From: Gammaproteobacteria bacterium
GTDB lineage: Bacteria > Pseudomonadota > Gammaproteobacteria > Pseudomonadales > Azotimanducaceae_A
DNA length: 64,000 nt
Assembly: GCA_012960755.1 (NCBI GenBank)
Contig: DUAT01000144.1
Coordinates: 62,001-126,000 of the forward strand
Reading direction: 5' to 3'
Every line of letters starts with the position of its first letter. Position 1 is the stretch's first letter. The position numbers and the translations under genes were made by a program. This document shows positions 8,384 to 17,351 of the stretch, piece by piece. The notes beneath the pieces are model-generated. The model ran no database searches. It was not told the origin of the DNA and saw only the letters and a program-made list of their open reading frames with translations.

Positions 8384-9193
8384 ATGCCAGAACGCGCTGT
8401 CGACTCCCTTATCAATTCCAGTTTTCTAAGCCCTTCCAACGAGGGTGGTCTTGGCTACCTGTTCAAGGGGATCGAAGGACGACCAAAACTGGATTCTCCG
8501 GAGGCGCTGCTGGAACAAATGGACGCTGCTGATATCGGTGCTTGTGTAATTTCAATCATGGAACCGGATCATGCGACCTGGGTGGGTCGGGCGCACGAAC
8601 AATATCCAAACAAGATTCTTCCGGCGATGATCGTTAATCCGCTGCTGGGATTTAAAGAGATTCAGCGAGTAATTGAATACCATGAAAAATACGGAGTTCG
8701 TTGCCTTCGTATACCACCCTTTCGCTATACCCTGCCGCCCACCGACCGGGTCTACTGGCCGTTTTATACCAAGGCTCTGGAACTGGACCTTAGCGTTTCC
8801 ATGAACGCGGGTATGCCGGGTCCGCGTCGCCCCGGGTTCGTCCAAAACCCCATTTACTACGATGAAGTCGCATTTCATTTTCCCGATCTGCGATTGATTA
8901 TGACCCACTGTGGACAACCCTGGACTGAAGCAGCCATTTCAACCATGACCCATTGGGACAACGTCTATATGTCATGTTGTGCGGTTGCACCCAAATACTG
9001 GCCCGAAAACTTTGTTCACTTCATCAACACCCGGGGCAAACAAAAAATGATGTTCGGTACCGAGTATCCAACAATAGTCTGGGACCGGGGAAGGCAGGAA
9101 GTGGATGCCCTTGGCTTACGCGAGAACGTGATACCAATGTTCCTCCGCGAAAACGCCTGTCGCGCTTACAACTTTGATTTCGATGTGAGCTAA
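8384..9193 (+). CDS. Amidohydrolase family protein (TIM-barrel, amidohydrolase_2 type)
   Basis: A 269-residue metal-dependent hydrolase/decarboxylase-like protein of the ACMSD/amidohydrolase_2 superfamily. The middle PPFRYTLPPTDRVYWPFYTKA, the LIMTHCGQPW strand and the GTEYP motif near the C-terminus match the family. The usual N-terminal HxH metal motif is missing, and the strand that normally carries the next His reads MNAGMPGP. Catalysis may therefore differ or be lost. It is 27 bases after the subunit-3 gene and followed by an LLM gene, which suggests one catabolic operon. Confidence 0.82.
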   Translation: MPERAVDSLINSSFLSPSNEGGLGYLFKGIEGRPKLDSPEALLEQMDAADIGACVISIMEPDHATWVGRAHEQYPNKILPAMIVNPLLGFKEIQRVIEYHEKYGVRCLRIPPFRYTLPPTDRVYWPFYTKALELDLSVSMNAGMPGPRRPGFVQNPIYYDEVAFHFPDLRLIMTHCGQPWTEAAISTMTHWDNVYMSCCAVAPKYWPENFVHFINTRGKQKMMFGTEYPTIVWDRGRQEVDALGLRENVIPMFLRENACRAYNFDFDVS

Positions 9194-9246
9194 CTTCCAG
9201 CACGACGCCAGACCGCTGACGCTAATCCCGCTATAGAGGAAAAACC

Positions 9247-10254
9247 ATGAAAGTCGATGCATCAATCAGTGCCGACATGACAAAGGTCGCAGCTCAGGTC
9301 CAGCGTTTGGAATCAATCGGCTACGATGGCGTCAAGATCGCCGAACTGGATCATGATCCGTTTTTGCCTCTGGCCATCGCTGCAGAGCATTCCGAGAAAA
9401 TCGAAATGATCACCTCCGTCGCGGTTGCCTTTGCCCGCAACCCCATGATCATGGCGAACCTTGCCCATGACCTGAATGCATTCAGCCAGGGACGCTTCAT
9501 TCTCGGGCTGGGCACCCAGGTACAACCCCATATCGTCAAACGCTTCGGTATGCCCTGGTACAAAGGCCCCCGACAGATGCGAGAATTCATCAACGCGATG
9601 CATGCTATTTTTGACTGCTGGTACGAAGGTGAAGATCTGGACTTCGATGGTGAGTATTACCGCCATACGCTAATGCCAAAAACATTCACGCCGCAAAATA
9701 CTGAGGCGGGTCGTCCGGATATTTTACTGTCGGCAACGGGACCCCTGATGACAAAGGTAGCCGCGGAAGTTGCCGACGGCCTGATCATGCATCCCTTCTC
9801 CACCGAACGCTACATCCGGGAGGTTAACCTGCCTGCCATAGAACAGGGCCTGGCCAACGTCGATTCCAACCGGGATGAATTCGTTGTTGATTTCGCACCC
9901 ATGATAGCCACGGGTCATACCGAAGAGGATATGAACACAGCGATTGACGTTATCCGCGATCGAATCGCTTTCTATGGTTCCACACCTGGTTATCGGACTG
10001 TGCTGGACTTACATGGCTGGGGTGCTCTGCAAGGTGAGCTTAATCGACTGATGAAACAACATCGCACCAGTGAAATGGCCAGCCTCATCGATGACGAGAT
10101 TCTGCATACCTTTGCGATTGTCGGCGAACCGAATGCCGTCGTTGAGGAAATGGTGCAACGTTACAGTGATATTGTTGATCGGACAGCATTTTACGCCCCA
10201 TCGCTGGCTGACGATGAAATTGCGAGCTTGATCGGGAAGTTGCAACAGAGATAA
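9247..10254 (+). CDS. LLM class flavin-dependent oxidoreductase, TIGR03617-like
   Basis: A 335-residue luciferase-like monooxygenase or F420-dependent oxidoreductase. The start MKVDASISADMTKV, the strand GYDGVKIAELDHDPFLP and GRFILGLGTQVQPHI match the TIGR03617 subgroup. It is the last gene of the plus-strand group 6003-10254 (GMC, subunit 3, amidohydrolase, LLM) and is followed by a strong hairpin. The cofactor (FMN or F420) and substrate are not determined. Confidence 0.87.
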   Translation: MKVDASISADMTKVAAQVQRLESIGYDGVKIAELDHDPFLPLAIAAEHSEKIEMITSVAVAFARNPMIMANLAHDLNAFSQGRFILGLGTQVQPHIVKRFGMPWYKGPRQMREFINAMHAIFDCWYEGEDLDFDGEYYRHTLMPKTFTPQNTEAGRPDILLSATGPLMTKVAAEVADGLIMHPFSTERYIREVNLPAIEQGLANVDSNRDEFVVDFAPMIATGHTEEDMNTAIDVIRDRIAFYGSTPGYRTVLDLHGWGALQGELNRLMKQHRTSEMASLIDDEILHTFAIVGEPNAVVEEMVQRYSDIVDRTAFYAPSLADDEIASLIGKLQQR

Positions 10255-10260
10255 GGAGGC

Positions 10261-10290
10261 GGTTCACTTCCCCTTAGGGAGAAGTGAACC
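10261..10290. terminator. Strong hairpin between convergent genes
   Basis: A 10-bp perfect stem GGTTCACTTC/GAAGTGAACC is extended by CCC/GGG around a TTA loop with one bulged A. It lies 6 bases after the LLM stop and 8 bases before the stop of the convergent gene. There is no T-run, so it may act as a bidirectional stem for both transcripts or as a 3'-end stabiliser. Confidence 0.6.
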
Positions 10291-10298
10291 TGACGTCA

Positions 10299-12410
10299 TC
10301 AGGGCGCGAGAGGTGTGTTGAAAAACACCTCCGCCGCAGGAACAGCAATTCGGTCAATCATATTGAGCCTTGGTATGCCGTGTCTTGTTTGTGGTGGTTG
10401 AGCACCGGAAAAATCGGTCAGTGCATTTTCCAGATACCAGATTGTTCCATCGCCGTCCTGCATCAGGGGTGTCCATATCCTGCGATGACAATTGACCTGA
10501 ATAATGAACGCGCAAAAGCCGTAATAAGCACCGTCAAGAATCAGGTCTCCATCAGGTTGAATCGTCCACAGCATATCTCTTTCAAGTAAAGCATCACCGC
10601 CTGTATCGAGGAAGAAACTACAATTGGTCGCACTGGTCGCATCATGAAATCCCCAACCAAAATGCGATGTGAACAGAAGCTGACCATCGGCGTCATACTG
10701 ATTTTTCAGTTGCGCATTCAGTCCCGAGTTCCAGAAATTCCCACCTGCAGTTTGCAACAAAGGTAGTGAGAAAGCGAAAGACGGGTCCTGTTTTACCGCG
10801 AGTCCGTAGGTACCAACACGCTCCCCGGTATCATTGTTGGTCAGTTCATAAAAAGCCCCATACACACCATCCAGCAAGTCCAGCAATACAATCTGTTCCG
10901 TCAGGGACTCGTTCGCCGGGCTCAGGTAACTGAGAGTCAGCACATCCCCATTTTCGCTCCAATCGAATGCAGTATTTGCTATTTTGGCGGTGCCGGTGCC
11001 GTCACTGTTGAATGTCAGCAGATCGTTTGCCAGGCCCTCTCCGATGGGCCCCGTGAACGCCGACTCACCCAGATCATAATCAAAGTTAAAGACCCAGCTG
11101 CCAACAAGCGCTGCTTCTGCAACAAAATCGATAGGACTGATCTGTGAGGAGTCACGCAAGCTGCCTTGCTGGGACCTGTTTTCAAACTTATCTGCCAGTT
11201 GAATAACTCTGTCAAAACTGCCATCGCAACCGTCATCAATGTCAATTGGATCATAGGTCGTATGTATCTGCCTGATCAATGACACTTTTTCTTCCAGCAC
11301 ACCGTTTTGAATTAGAACTATATCTCGGCCAATCTCGGTGATTCGTTCAATAACACTGTGATTGTTGCAACTGTTAACATCATTAATCTGCTGTGGGGTC
11401 GCCGTCGTCTGTTCAATGCCTGGAAAACTCACCTGGCTTGTCGGTGCGACGAAGTTCAAACTCAGCACTCCATCGTCTACCTGCCAGTTGTAAGCATCGT
11501 TGATTGGTCGTCCGTCGACGTCTGTCGTCAACAGGTTGCCTGTCCCAGCCGGGTCAAATTCAAGCGCATCGCCTGATCTCGCCAGGAATCCCACCACCGG
11601 CGTGACAATGGCATAGTATTTTGACGGGATGTCAGAAGCTTCAAATCCTGGCAGAAGGTCGGCATCCGTTATGATAGCCAGCAACGTATCTTCAAAGATT
11701 GTTGGGTCTACCGTCTCAACAAATGCAGTAACAGCCAGGCTGTCGGACGTAAACTCCAGCAAGTTGTCGTAGCCAACGGGAATGTCGAAGCCGGGGTCAT
11801 CCAAAATCAATTTTATAACAGCCGCGAGTTGCAGCAATTCGGTGGCATCAACAAATTTCTCAGCTTGTTCGAGTTGTGCCAGGTTAGTAATTGGCTCACC
11901 ACCATTGGCTTGCGTCATCAGGACCACATTAGCCGTAGTGACGTTGGTGATGTCAGTGCTGAATGTTCCGCTTGAATCAATAACACCATTGGCATTTTCA
12001 TCAGATAACAGGCTGGATACAGGACCAATGATGGAAGTCAGTGTCAGTTCTGTTGAACCAGGGACCGTTGCTTCTGCAACCACCAGGTCATCTGTAGTCG
12101 ATGTGGTGATATCTATTTGATAAAAACCATTTTCATCAGCCACAGTGGAATAGACCTGGTCACCGATAGTGAATTGAACAATTGCGAACGGGATAGCTTC
12201 GTCAATGACGCGCCCAGTCAAAGTCAGCTTTCTGCCGCAATTTTCCGGCGCGTTCTTCACATCAACCAACAGACTCACATCACCTTGTTCCACTACAACA
12301 GAGCATGGCACTCCAAGACCATCTTCGATGAACGTTTTCCAGGAGAAATGGTGGTGTTTGGGGTCGATCTCAGTAATCAGGGAACCATCAACACCATTGC
12401 GAGCGGACAC
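10299..12410 (-). CDS. Large secreted protein of unknown function (main frame of a frameshifted gene)
   Basis: A 703-residue open frame with no recognised enzymatic domain. The N-terminal third has a carboxypeptidase-regulatory-like strand pattern (LTGRVIDEAIPFAIVQFTIG, then TVADENGFYQID). The rest is Asp/Gly/Thr-rich beta sequence with DxDxD-like stretches (DENANGVIDSSG, DIDDGCDGSF), typical of secreted lipocalin- or calycin-like surface proteins. The only in-frame start is a GTG at 12410, without a good ribosome site. The real beginning, a signal peptide and His-rich segment, lies upstream in another frame (12411-12672). Convergent with the LLM gene. Function unknown. Confidence 0.6.
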   Translation of the reverse strand: MSARNGVDGSLITEIDPKHHHFSWKTFIEDGLGVPCSVVVEQGDVSLLVDVKNAPENCGRKLTLTGRVIDEAIPFAIVQFTIGDQVYSTVADENGFYQIDITTSTTDDLVVAEATVPGSTELTLTSIIGPVSSLLSDENANGVIDSSGTFSTDITNVTTANVVLMTQANGGEPITNLAQLEQAEKFVDATELLQLAAVIKLILDDPGFDIPVGYDNLLEFTSDSLAVTAFVETVDPTIFEDTLLAIITDADLLPGFEASDIPSKYYAIVTPVVGFLARSGDALEFDPAGTGNLLTTDVDGRPINDAYNWQVDDGVLSLNFVAPTSQVSFPGIEQTTATPQQINDVNSCNNHSVIERITEIGRDIVLIQNGVLEEKVSLIRQIHTTYDPIDIDDGCDGSFDRVIQLADKFENRSQQGSLRDSSQISPIDFVAEAALVGSWVFNFDYDLGESAFTGPIGEGLANDLLTFNSDGTGTAKIANTAFDWSENGDVLTLSYLSPANESLTEQIVLLDLLDGVYGAFYELTNNDTGERVGTYGLAVKQDPSFAFSLPLLQTAGGNFWNSGLNAQLKNQYDADGQLLFTSHFGWGFHDATSATNCSFFLDTGGDALLERDMLWTIQPDGDLILDGAYYGFCAFIIQVNCHRRIWTPLMQDGDGTIWYLENALTDFSGAQPPQTRHGIPRLNMIDRIAVPAAEVFFNTPLAP

Positions 12411-12672
12411 GGTGCTATCGTCTGCTGATTTCCCTTTTACCCGAAACTGCTCCTTGTTTTCTTTCCATTCAACTTTTTGAACTTTGAACGACCTGGTTTT
12501 CTTGCTCGTTCTGTTTTTGTGAGAATTGCCTCTCTCATGTTTTGCATGATTGTTGTTTGTGACTGTGTTTGTGATCGTGTTTGTAACTATGTGCCGCGTT
12601 TCCCGTGGCAGGAACAGCCAGAGCCAGGAATACCAGTACCAGCGCCATTGATTTAACCATCTTTTTCACCAT
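12411..12672 (-). pseudogene. Frameshifted 5' part (signal peptide and His-rich segment) of the 10299-12410 gene
   Basis: From ATG 12672 the reading MVKKMVKSMALVLVFLAL, then AVPATGNAAHSYKHDHKH, is a good Sec signal peptide followed by a His/Lys-rich stretch. It ends at a TGA after HKQQSCKT. Moving one base inside the repetitive ACAAACAACAA tract (about 12555-12565) continues as NNHAKHERGNSHKNRTSKK and runs into the 703-residue frame. One extra base therefore appears to separate the two parts. Either the gene is a recent pseudogene or the base is a sequence error. Confidence 0.65.
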
Positions 12673-12905
12673 TTTTTAGTGTTTCCATTTTCAGATTTCA
12701 GGGGTAACTTTCCGTCCATCCGGTTATTTACGTACATGGGTCTATTATTCAGTACCTAGCACTATCGCACTCGCCTGTAGCAGGCACATCGCCCATTCAG
12801 GTGATGGAATTAATCAATCAATTGCGGCTCAGTAATTCGAACTTACAAAAACGGGTTTGGCGCCACTAACGCGTGAAACTAATCGGAAAGTGGGCCCTGA
12901 CGCCG

Positions 12906-14084
12906 TCACTTGAGATTCGCCCTCAATTCAGGGTCGATAGCAGGGTATGTACGAGGGCTCCATCTGGATTTGATACCCAGGTTGTTGGCATCATTCTGCC
13001 AGTTGTCTTCGCCTTCGCGGGTCTCAACCAGCCCCCACTGCAGCAAAGAGTCGGCATTGTCCTTGATGGAATCTGAAACCCTATGAGGTTTCAAGCCTAG
13101 TTGTGTGACGGCCTTTTGGAGCATGCTGACCGGCGACCTGAATGTGACGCCTTGTTTAAAATTACCGCCAACACCAATTCCAGGATACAACTGTCGCAGT
13201 ATCAACTGCAATTCTTCCTGGGTGATCATTCCGCTCTCATCAGTTGCCACCAGGTTATAACGTTCGCCGTTGATGTTATCCGGGCATTCGGCGATTAAAC
13301 GCTGCGTTTCCGCAACATCACGCACATCGACAATATTCCAGAACATTCTGCGATGACTATAACCTTCCAGCATGTCGCCAATCCTGGTCTGCCAGGACCA
13401 GGGGCGTTGATGCGACGCAGATAATAACGGCCCAATGACATGACAGGGGCAAACACCAAAAGCCTCGAAGCCATTCGCTTCCGCCTCTGCGTATACGAAC
13501 TTTTCAGTTTCCATTTTGGTCATGGCGTATGCGATTTCACGATCCTTGACGACGGTTTCCATGTTCCATTTGGAACCCTCACCGGTGCCCCGGTTCATAT
13601 CTGCCCAGGAATCTTCCACATACGGGTATCCTTCAGGTGCCGGATGCGCAACCGCAGCGAAAGAACTGGTGTAGACCAGGCGTTTAACTGTCCCGGCTTT
13701 CTTCACCGAATCGAGAACCAATCCAGTCGCTTTCAATCCCCCTTCATAAACCTTCAAGGGGGTCGATCCTTCGAGGTTCCCCATCTCTGCCGCGGCGTGA
13801 AAAACTCCACAGCAACCAGTAAACACTTCATCGTAATCACCGGGCACCATCAGGTCACATTCATAAACATCAACTGAACCGGGCCCAATACTATTCATTG
13901 CTGATAAATGGGCCGTGTTCGTTAAATTAGTGGCTTCCCTGACGCAAGCTCGCACCGTATAACCATGACGCACGAGGTTCAGCACAATATGCGATCCGAT
14001 ATATCCAGCACTGCCAGTGACCGCAACGGGTCCATCCTCTGGTTTGATTGCTTTTGAGCCCCCGTTAACCACATCTCTCTCCAT
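12906..14084 (-). CDS. NAD-dependent epimerase/dehydratase (dihydroflavonol-reductase-like extended SDR)
   Basis: A 392-residue extended SDR. The cofactor loop TGSAGYIGSH is near residues 23-32, VYTSSFAAVAHP near 140 supplies the active-site Ser strand, and YAMTK near 186 gives Tyr and Lys. It resembles the cinnamoyl-CoA/dihydroflavonol reductase branch, which reduces carbonyls with NADPH. It is flanked by unrelated genes, and the neighbouring 220-250 base gaps on both sides suggest a single-gene unit. The substrate is unknown. Confidence 0.85.
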   Translation of the reverse strand: MERDVVNGGSKAIKPEDGPVAVTGSAGYIGSHIVLNLVRHGYTVRACVREATNLTNTAHLSAMNSIGPGSVDVYECDLMVPGDYDEVFTGCCGVFHAAAEMGNLEGSTPLKVYEGGLKATGLVLDSVKKAGTVKRLVYTSSFAAVAHPAPEGYPYVEDSWADMNRGTGEGSKWNMETVVKDREIAYAMTKMETEKFVYAEAEANGFEAFGVCPCHVIGPLLSASHQRPWSWQTRIGDMLEGYSHRRMFWNIVDVRDVAETQRLIAECPDNINGERYNLVATDESGMITQEELQLILRQLYPGIGVGGNFKQGVTFRSPVSMLQKAVTQLGLKPHRVSDSIKDNADSLLQWGLVETREGEDNWQNDANNLGIKSRWSPRTYPAIDPELRANLK

Positions 14085-14331
14085 TTTTTGGTTTTCTTTT
14101 TCAAGTTTTTCAGTATGCCATTGGTGCGGCTCAGAAAACCAGATTTCGCCTCGTTTTTAACAGTGACGCCTTATTGCTGAATATAATCTTCAATGATGAT
14201 AAAAAATCTTGTTCTCAAACGTTGATATTTGCGAAAATACCCCCATTATCCATCCTCAAGCCGAACTCACTCGGCTATAGTAGGATTAACTTCCCCTAAT
14301 TAGTGATGTTTCACCCACCCTGGAGATCTAT

Positions 14332-15198
14332 GTGGCTCAAAGTGCTTTAGATTTAGACGTCTGGAAAGAGATTGCGATTGCCAAACAAATATTAATCAAG
14401 ACCGCGACTGATGCACTGGGAATTGACCCTGAGTGCAGTGACACAGAGTTCAAGACCGCCCTTGAAATCGGTATCAGGCAGATCACAGATGCAGAGTCAA
14501 AAGTCAGTATAGCCAATAAAGAAAATCAAACCGCCCTGGATGCAATAAACAAGTCGCTGACATCCACGGAAAAGGCCCGGGCAGAACTGGAAACCGCCCA
14601 CGGCGAGTTGCTTAAAGAAAAACAGGCATTGGACTCGTTGCTTGAGTCAACTCGTAAAACGAGTACTGAAGATCTGATAAAGATCAATCAACAGCTCGAA
14701 GTGAAGGTCAAGGCGCTAAAAACAATCAATGTCACTCTGGCCGATACGCCTGAAAATGTAGTCAAAAAGCTGAAAGCCCTGAATAAGAAGAAACTCGACG
14801 AGACGAATGCTAAGAAAAGAGCCGAGGATGAACTTCGGGCGATTAAGAAAGAGAAACAACAGTTGCAGAAAGAAATAGACGAAAAGAAGGCAACATTGGA
14901 AGCATCGTCAACGCTGGTTGAACAATATCGTGAATTACGCGCCTTTAGCCAGGATCAGTACACCCTGTTGAAAGAGTTGCTGAAGAAGGTGCCTAAGAAG
15001 GAAAAGACCGATGAGCTGAAGTCCCTGCCGGACGTAGACGAAGCACTGCTGAAGAGCCTCGACAGTTCGGATAAATCTGAAGATACAGACGCTGAAGAAT
15101 CGGGAAAACCGAAAAAAAGCAAGAAAGCAACAAAAACAACAAAAACAACAAAAACAACAAAAACAAAGAAAGCAAAAAAATCGAAGAAATCAAAATAG
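14332..15198 (+). CDS. Coiled-coil protein with Lys/Thr-rich tail
   Basis: A 288-residue protein with no recognised domain. Residues about 60-215 are almost continuous heptad-rich coiled coil (for example KKEKQQLQKEIDEKKATLEA). The last 35 residues are TKT/KKSKK repeats, strongly basic like nucleoid-associated tails. No signal peptide or membrane segment, so it is probably cytosolic and possibly DNA- or RNA-binding. The GTG at 14332 follows GGAG at a suitable distance; an ATG overlapping it in another frame stops quickly. The tail is encoded by a 9-bp tandem repeat. Confidence 0.75.
   Translation: MAQSALDLDVWKEIAIAKQILIKTATDALGIDPECSDTEFKTALEIGIRQITDAESKVSIANKENQTALDAINKSLTSTEKARAELETAHGELLKEKQALDSLLESTRKTSTEDLIKINQQLEVKVKALKTINVTLADTPENVVKKLKALNKKKLDETNAKKRAEDELRAIKKEKQQLQKEIDEKKATLEASSTLVEQYRELRAFSQDQYTLLKELLKKVPKKEKTDELKSLPDVDEALLKSLDSSDKSEDTDAEESGKPKKSKKATKTTKTTKTTKTKKAKKSKKSK
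15130..15165 (+). repeat. Four perfect 9-bp tandem repeats (ACAAAAACA)
   Basis: ACAAAAACA is repeated four times in frame, encoding Thr-Lys-Thr units in the basic tail of the coiled-coil protein. Because the unit is a multiple of three, copy-number slippage would lengthen or shorten the tail without breaking the frame. Confidence 0.9.
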
Positions 15199-15226
15199 CC
15201 AACAAGTCCAAAAAGGTATATTGAGG

Positions 15227-16393
15227 CTAGCGGCTACCGCCCAGCACATTATCACTTTCGCGATGTTGCCGGGTCGCTTCATCAAGGGTCGGATCTTCTC
15301 CGACCTGGACAAGGGTCTTGCCGAAGTTTCCACCTTTAAGCAGTGCCGAGAACGCGTCAGGTGCATTCTCTAAACCTTGCCACAGGTCCTCTTTGTACCT
15401 GACTAATCCATCCTTGATCCAACCACTCATGTCCGCCAGGAAAGCCTCCTGGTAATCTTTGACAAAATTGCCCACAAAAAGACCATGAACGGTGACGTTC
15501 AGTCGATCAAACACAGGTTGACCGAGCCGCTTCCAGTTCTCCTGTCCTGACCCGGGCTCCTCATTGCCATACTGGGAAATCAGACCACACAACGTAATGC
15601 GGGAATTTTTATTGAACAAGGGCAGCACGGCTTCAAATACCATCCCACCGGCACTTTCAAAATAGATATCAACGCCGTCCGGACAAGCTGCTGCCAACCG
15701 GGCGGGAAAATCTTCAGCGTTTCGATTGATACAGGCCGAGAAACCCAGAGTTTCTTCAACAAACCGGCATTTTTCGTCAGACCCCGCTATACCAATTACT
15801 CGACAGCCCTTAATCTTCGCGATCTGTCCGGCATTTTGTCCGACACCACCGGAGGCGGCAGACACCACGACAGTTTCTCCGGGTTGTGGCTGGCACTGCA
15901 GATAGACTCCAGAATAGGCTGTCAGCCCCAGCATGCCTAAAACCCCGATAGCGGTAGAGACAGGTGCAAGCGCCGGGTCTATTTTACGCGGAAACATATA
16001 GTTGAAAACCGAGACGTCCTCACCTACGAGGCCGTATTCCTGCCAGCCATTGGTATTAAATATGATATCGCCTTCGACATAGTCTTCGTGGCGACTCTGC
16101 ATGACCACGGACACCGTACGGCCATGACAGACATCTCCGATCCGTTCAACACCGGATCGCCTTCGGCCCCACTGGTAGGGGTCCATCGACAGGTAAATTG
16201 TTCTCGCTGTGAGCTGCCCCGGACCCGGTTGCGGAATCGTCGTTTCGTCAAATGAAAAGTCACCCTCTGTCGGCCACCCAGCTGGCGGTGTGCGCACTAG
16301 GGTCCATTGCCTGTTGACCTGACGGCTAGTCTGATTGTCGATGGGTAAGCCCTTTGCAGTTTCTCGTTTGTGTAACAGCATAGCATCAACCAA
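15227..16393 (-). CDS. NADP-dependent oxidoreductase (MDR, PTGR/CurA-like)
   Basis: A 388-residue zinc-independent medium-chain reductase, paralogous to the product of 4878-5879. It has YLSMDPYQWGRRR, the glycine motif AASGGVGQNAGQIAKIKG (about 180-197) and DIYFESAGG. It carries about 30 extra residues at the N-terminus and about 20 at the C-terminus relative to the paralogue. The start lies 4 bases after the stop of the upstream phosphatase-family gene, so the two are translationally linked. Likely reaction: NADPH-dependent reduction of an enone. An internal ATG at 16381 is an alternative start. Confidence 0.88.
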   Translation of the reverse strand: MVDAMLLHKRETAKGLPIDNQTSRQVNRQWTLVRTPPAGWPTEGDFSFDETTIPQPGPGQLTARTIYLSMDPYQWGRRRSGVERIGDVCHGRTVSVVMQSRHEDYVEGDIIFNTNGWQEYGLVGEDVSVFNYMFPRKIDPALAPVSTAIGVLGMLGLTAYSGVYLQCQPQPGETVVVSAASGGVGQNAGQIAKIKGCRVIGIAGSDEKCRFVEETLGFSACINRNAEDFPARLAAACPDGVDIYFESAGGMVFEAVLPLFNKNSRITLCGLISQYGNEEPGSGQENWKRLGQPVFDRLNVTVHGLFVGNFVKDYQEAFLADMSGWIKDGLVRYKEDLWQGLENAPDAFSALLKGGNFGKTLVQVGEDPTLDEATRQHRESDNVLGGSR

Positions 16394-16396
16394 AGG

Positions 16397-17146
16397 TTAA
16401 ATAGTGATGTTCGCCATGATCGCAGCGTGATCACTCAGTACTTCTCTTCGCCGCGAACCGCCGCTTTTGCCCCACTGGTAGGAAACAGATATCAAACCGC
16501 CTACTGTCTTTGGGCTGAGGTAGGCATAGTCCAGTCGAAAACCGTTGTTTCCGTTCGGTGAATACCAGCTGAACTCTCTTTTATCCCCATGTATGTGTCG
16601 AAACCCATCAACCCAGCCCAGTTTAGACAGCTGTCCTATCCAGTTCTCTTCCATCGCTCCAAAAGCAGGGGATTCTTCATCAATAACCGAAATACCAGAA
16701 TTGGTATCCCCAAGCAATAAACCCGGCTCCCGGGGAAATTTCTTAACAAAACGAATGACACCACGTTGAAATCGATCCTTCCGACCACTGACCCTGTTCG
16801 GCACATGCATCGATCCAATAAACAGGGGCTCGTGGCCACCATGGCCGAAATCATGGATCAGGCAAGGCAGCCAGCGAAACGGATCGATTCGAATACGATG
16901 CTCGATCGGCGTCACCGGCCACCGGGATGCCAGGAGCAACCCGTTGGTTTTATCGTTGCTTCGCGCCGTCGTCACCTGGTGCAGCCATCCGGCACCCCGA
17001 AGCATCGCTGCCAGTGACTGACTGGCACTGGTACCCCGGAATTCTGAAAGCACCAGAATATCGGCATCCCAGGTAACCAATTGTTGAAAAATACCCGCCA
17101 CACGCACGCCACCGCCAGCGCGAATGTTCCAGGCCAAAACCTTCAT
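16397..17146 (-). CDS. Endonuclease/exonuclease/phosphatase family protein
   Basis: A 249-residue EEP-fold metal hydrolase. Diagnostic motifs are MKVLAWNIRAGGG at the N-terminus (Asn9), LVLSEFRG near residue 32 (metal-binding Glu), LLGDTNSG near 143 and the final LSDHAAI (Asp-His). The family includes DNA repair nucleases and phosphodiesterases, and the sequence does not separate these. First gene of a two-gene minus-strand operon with the MDR reductase. Confidence 0.85.
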   Translation of the reverse strand: MKVLAWNIRAGGGVRVAGIFQQLVTWDADILVLSEFRGTSASQSLAAMLRGAGWLHQVTTARSNDKTNGLLLASRWPVTPIEHRIRIDPFRWLPCLIHDFGHGGHEPLFIGSMHVPNRVSGRKDRFQRGVIRFVKKFPREPGLLLGDTNSGISVIDEESPAFGAMEENWIGQLSKLGWVDGFRHIHGDKREFSWYSPNGNNGFRLDYAYLSPKTVGGLISVSYQWGKSGGSRRREVLSDHAAIMANITI

Positions 17147-17245
17147 GTCAGCTTCATGCCAGTTTCATATTAGTTTCATGCTTCTGTCATATTCCTTTCA
17201 ATAGCACACCCACTTCGTTGTCAGGTGTATGCCACTCAATCAGCT

Positions 17246-17286
17246 GGGCTGATTACTGCCGGGCTGATAAACGCCGGGCTGATTAC
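17246..17286. repeat. 15-bp tandem repeat, about 2.7 copies
   Basis: GGGCTGATTACTGCC, GGGCTGATAAACGCC and GGGCTGATTAC follow each other directly in the divergent intergenic region between the EEP gene and the CaiB gene. It could be a slipped-strand expansion or a cluster of regulator-binding half-sites. No protein-coding explanation was seen. Confidence 0.8.
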
Positions 17287-17351
17287 AGTTGTACATGAAC
17301 AGTCCCAGGCGTTAAGTTGTACGCCTTCAAGCTGCAATATAAATCAAAGAT

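Noticed and set aside
17246..17286. CRISPR-like array
   Set aside because: The units are only 15 bp, directly adjacent without spacers, and there are no cas genes.
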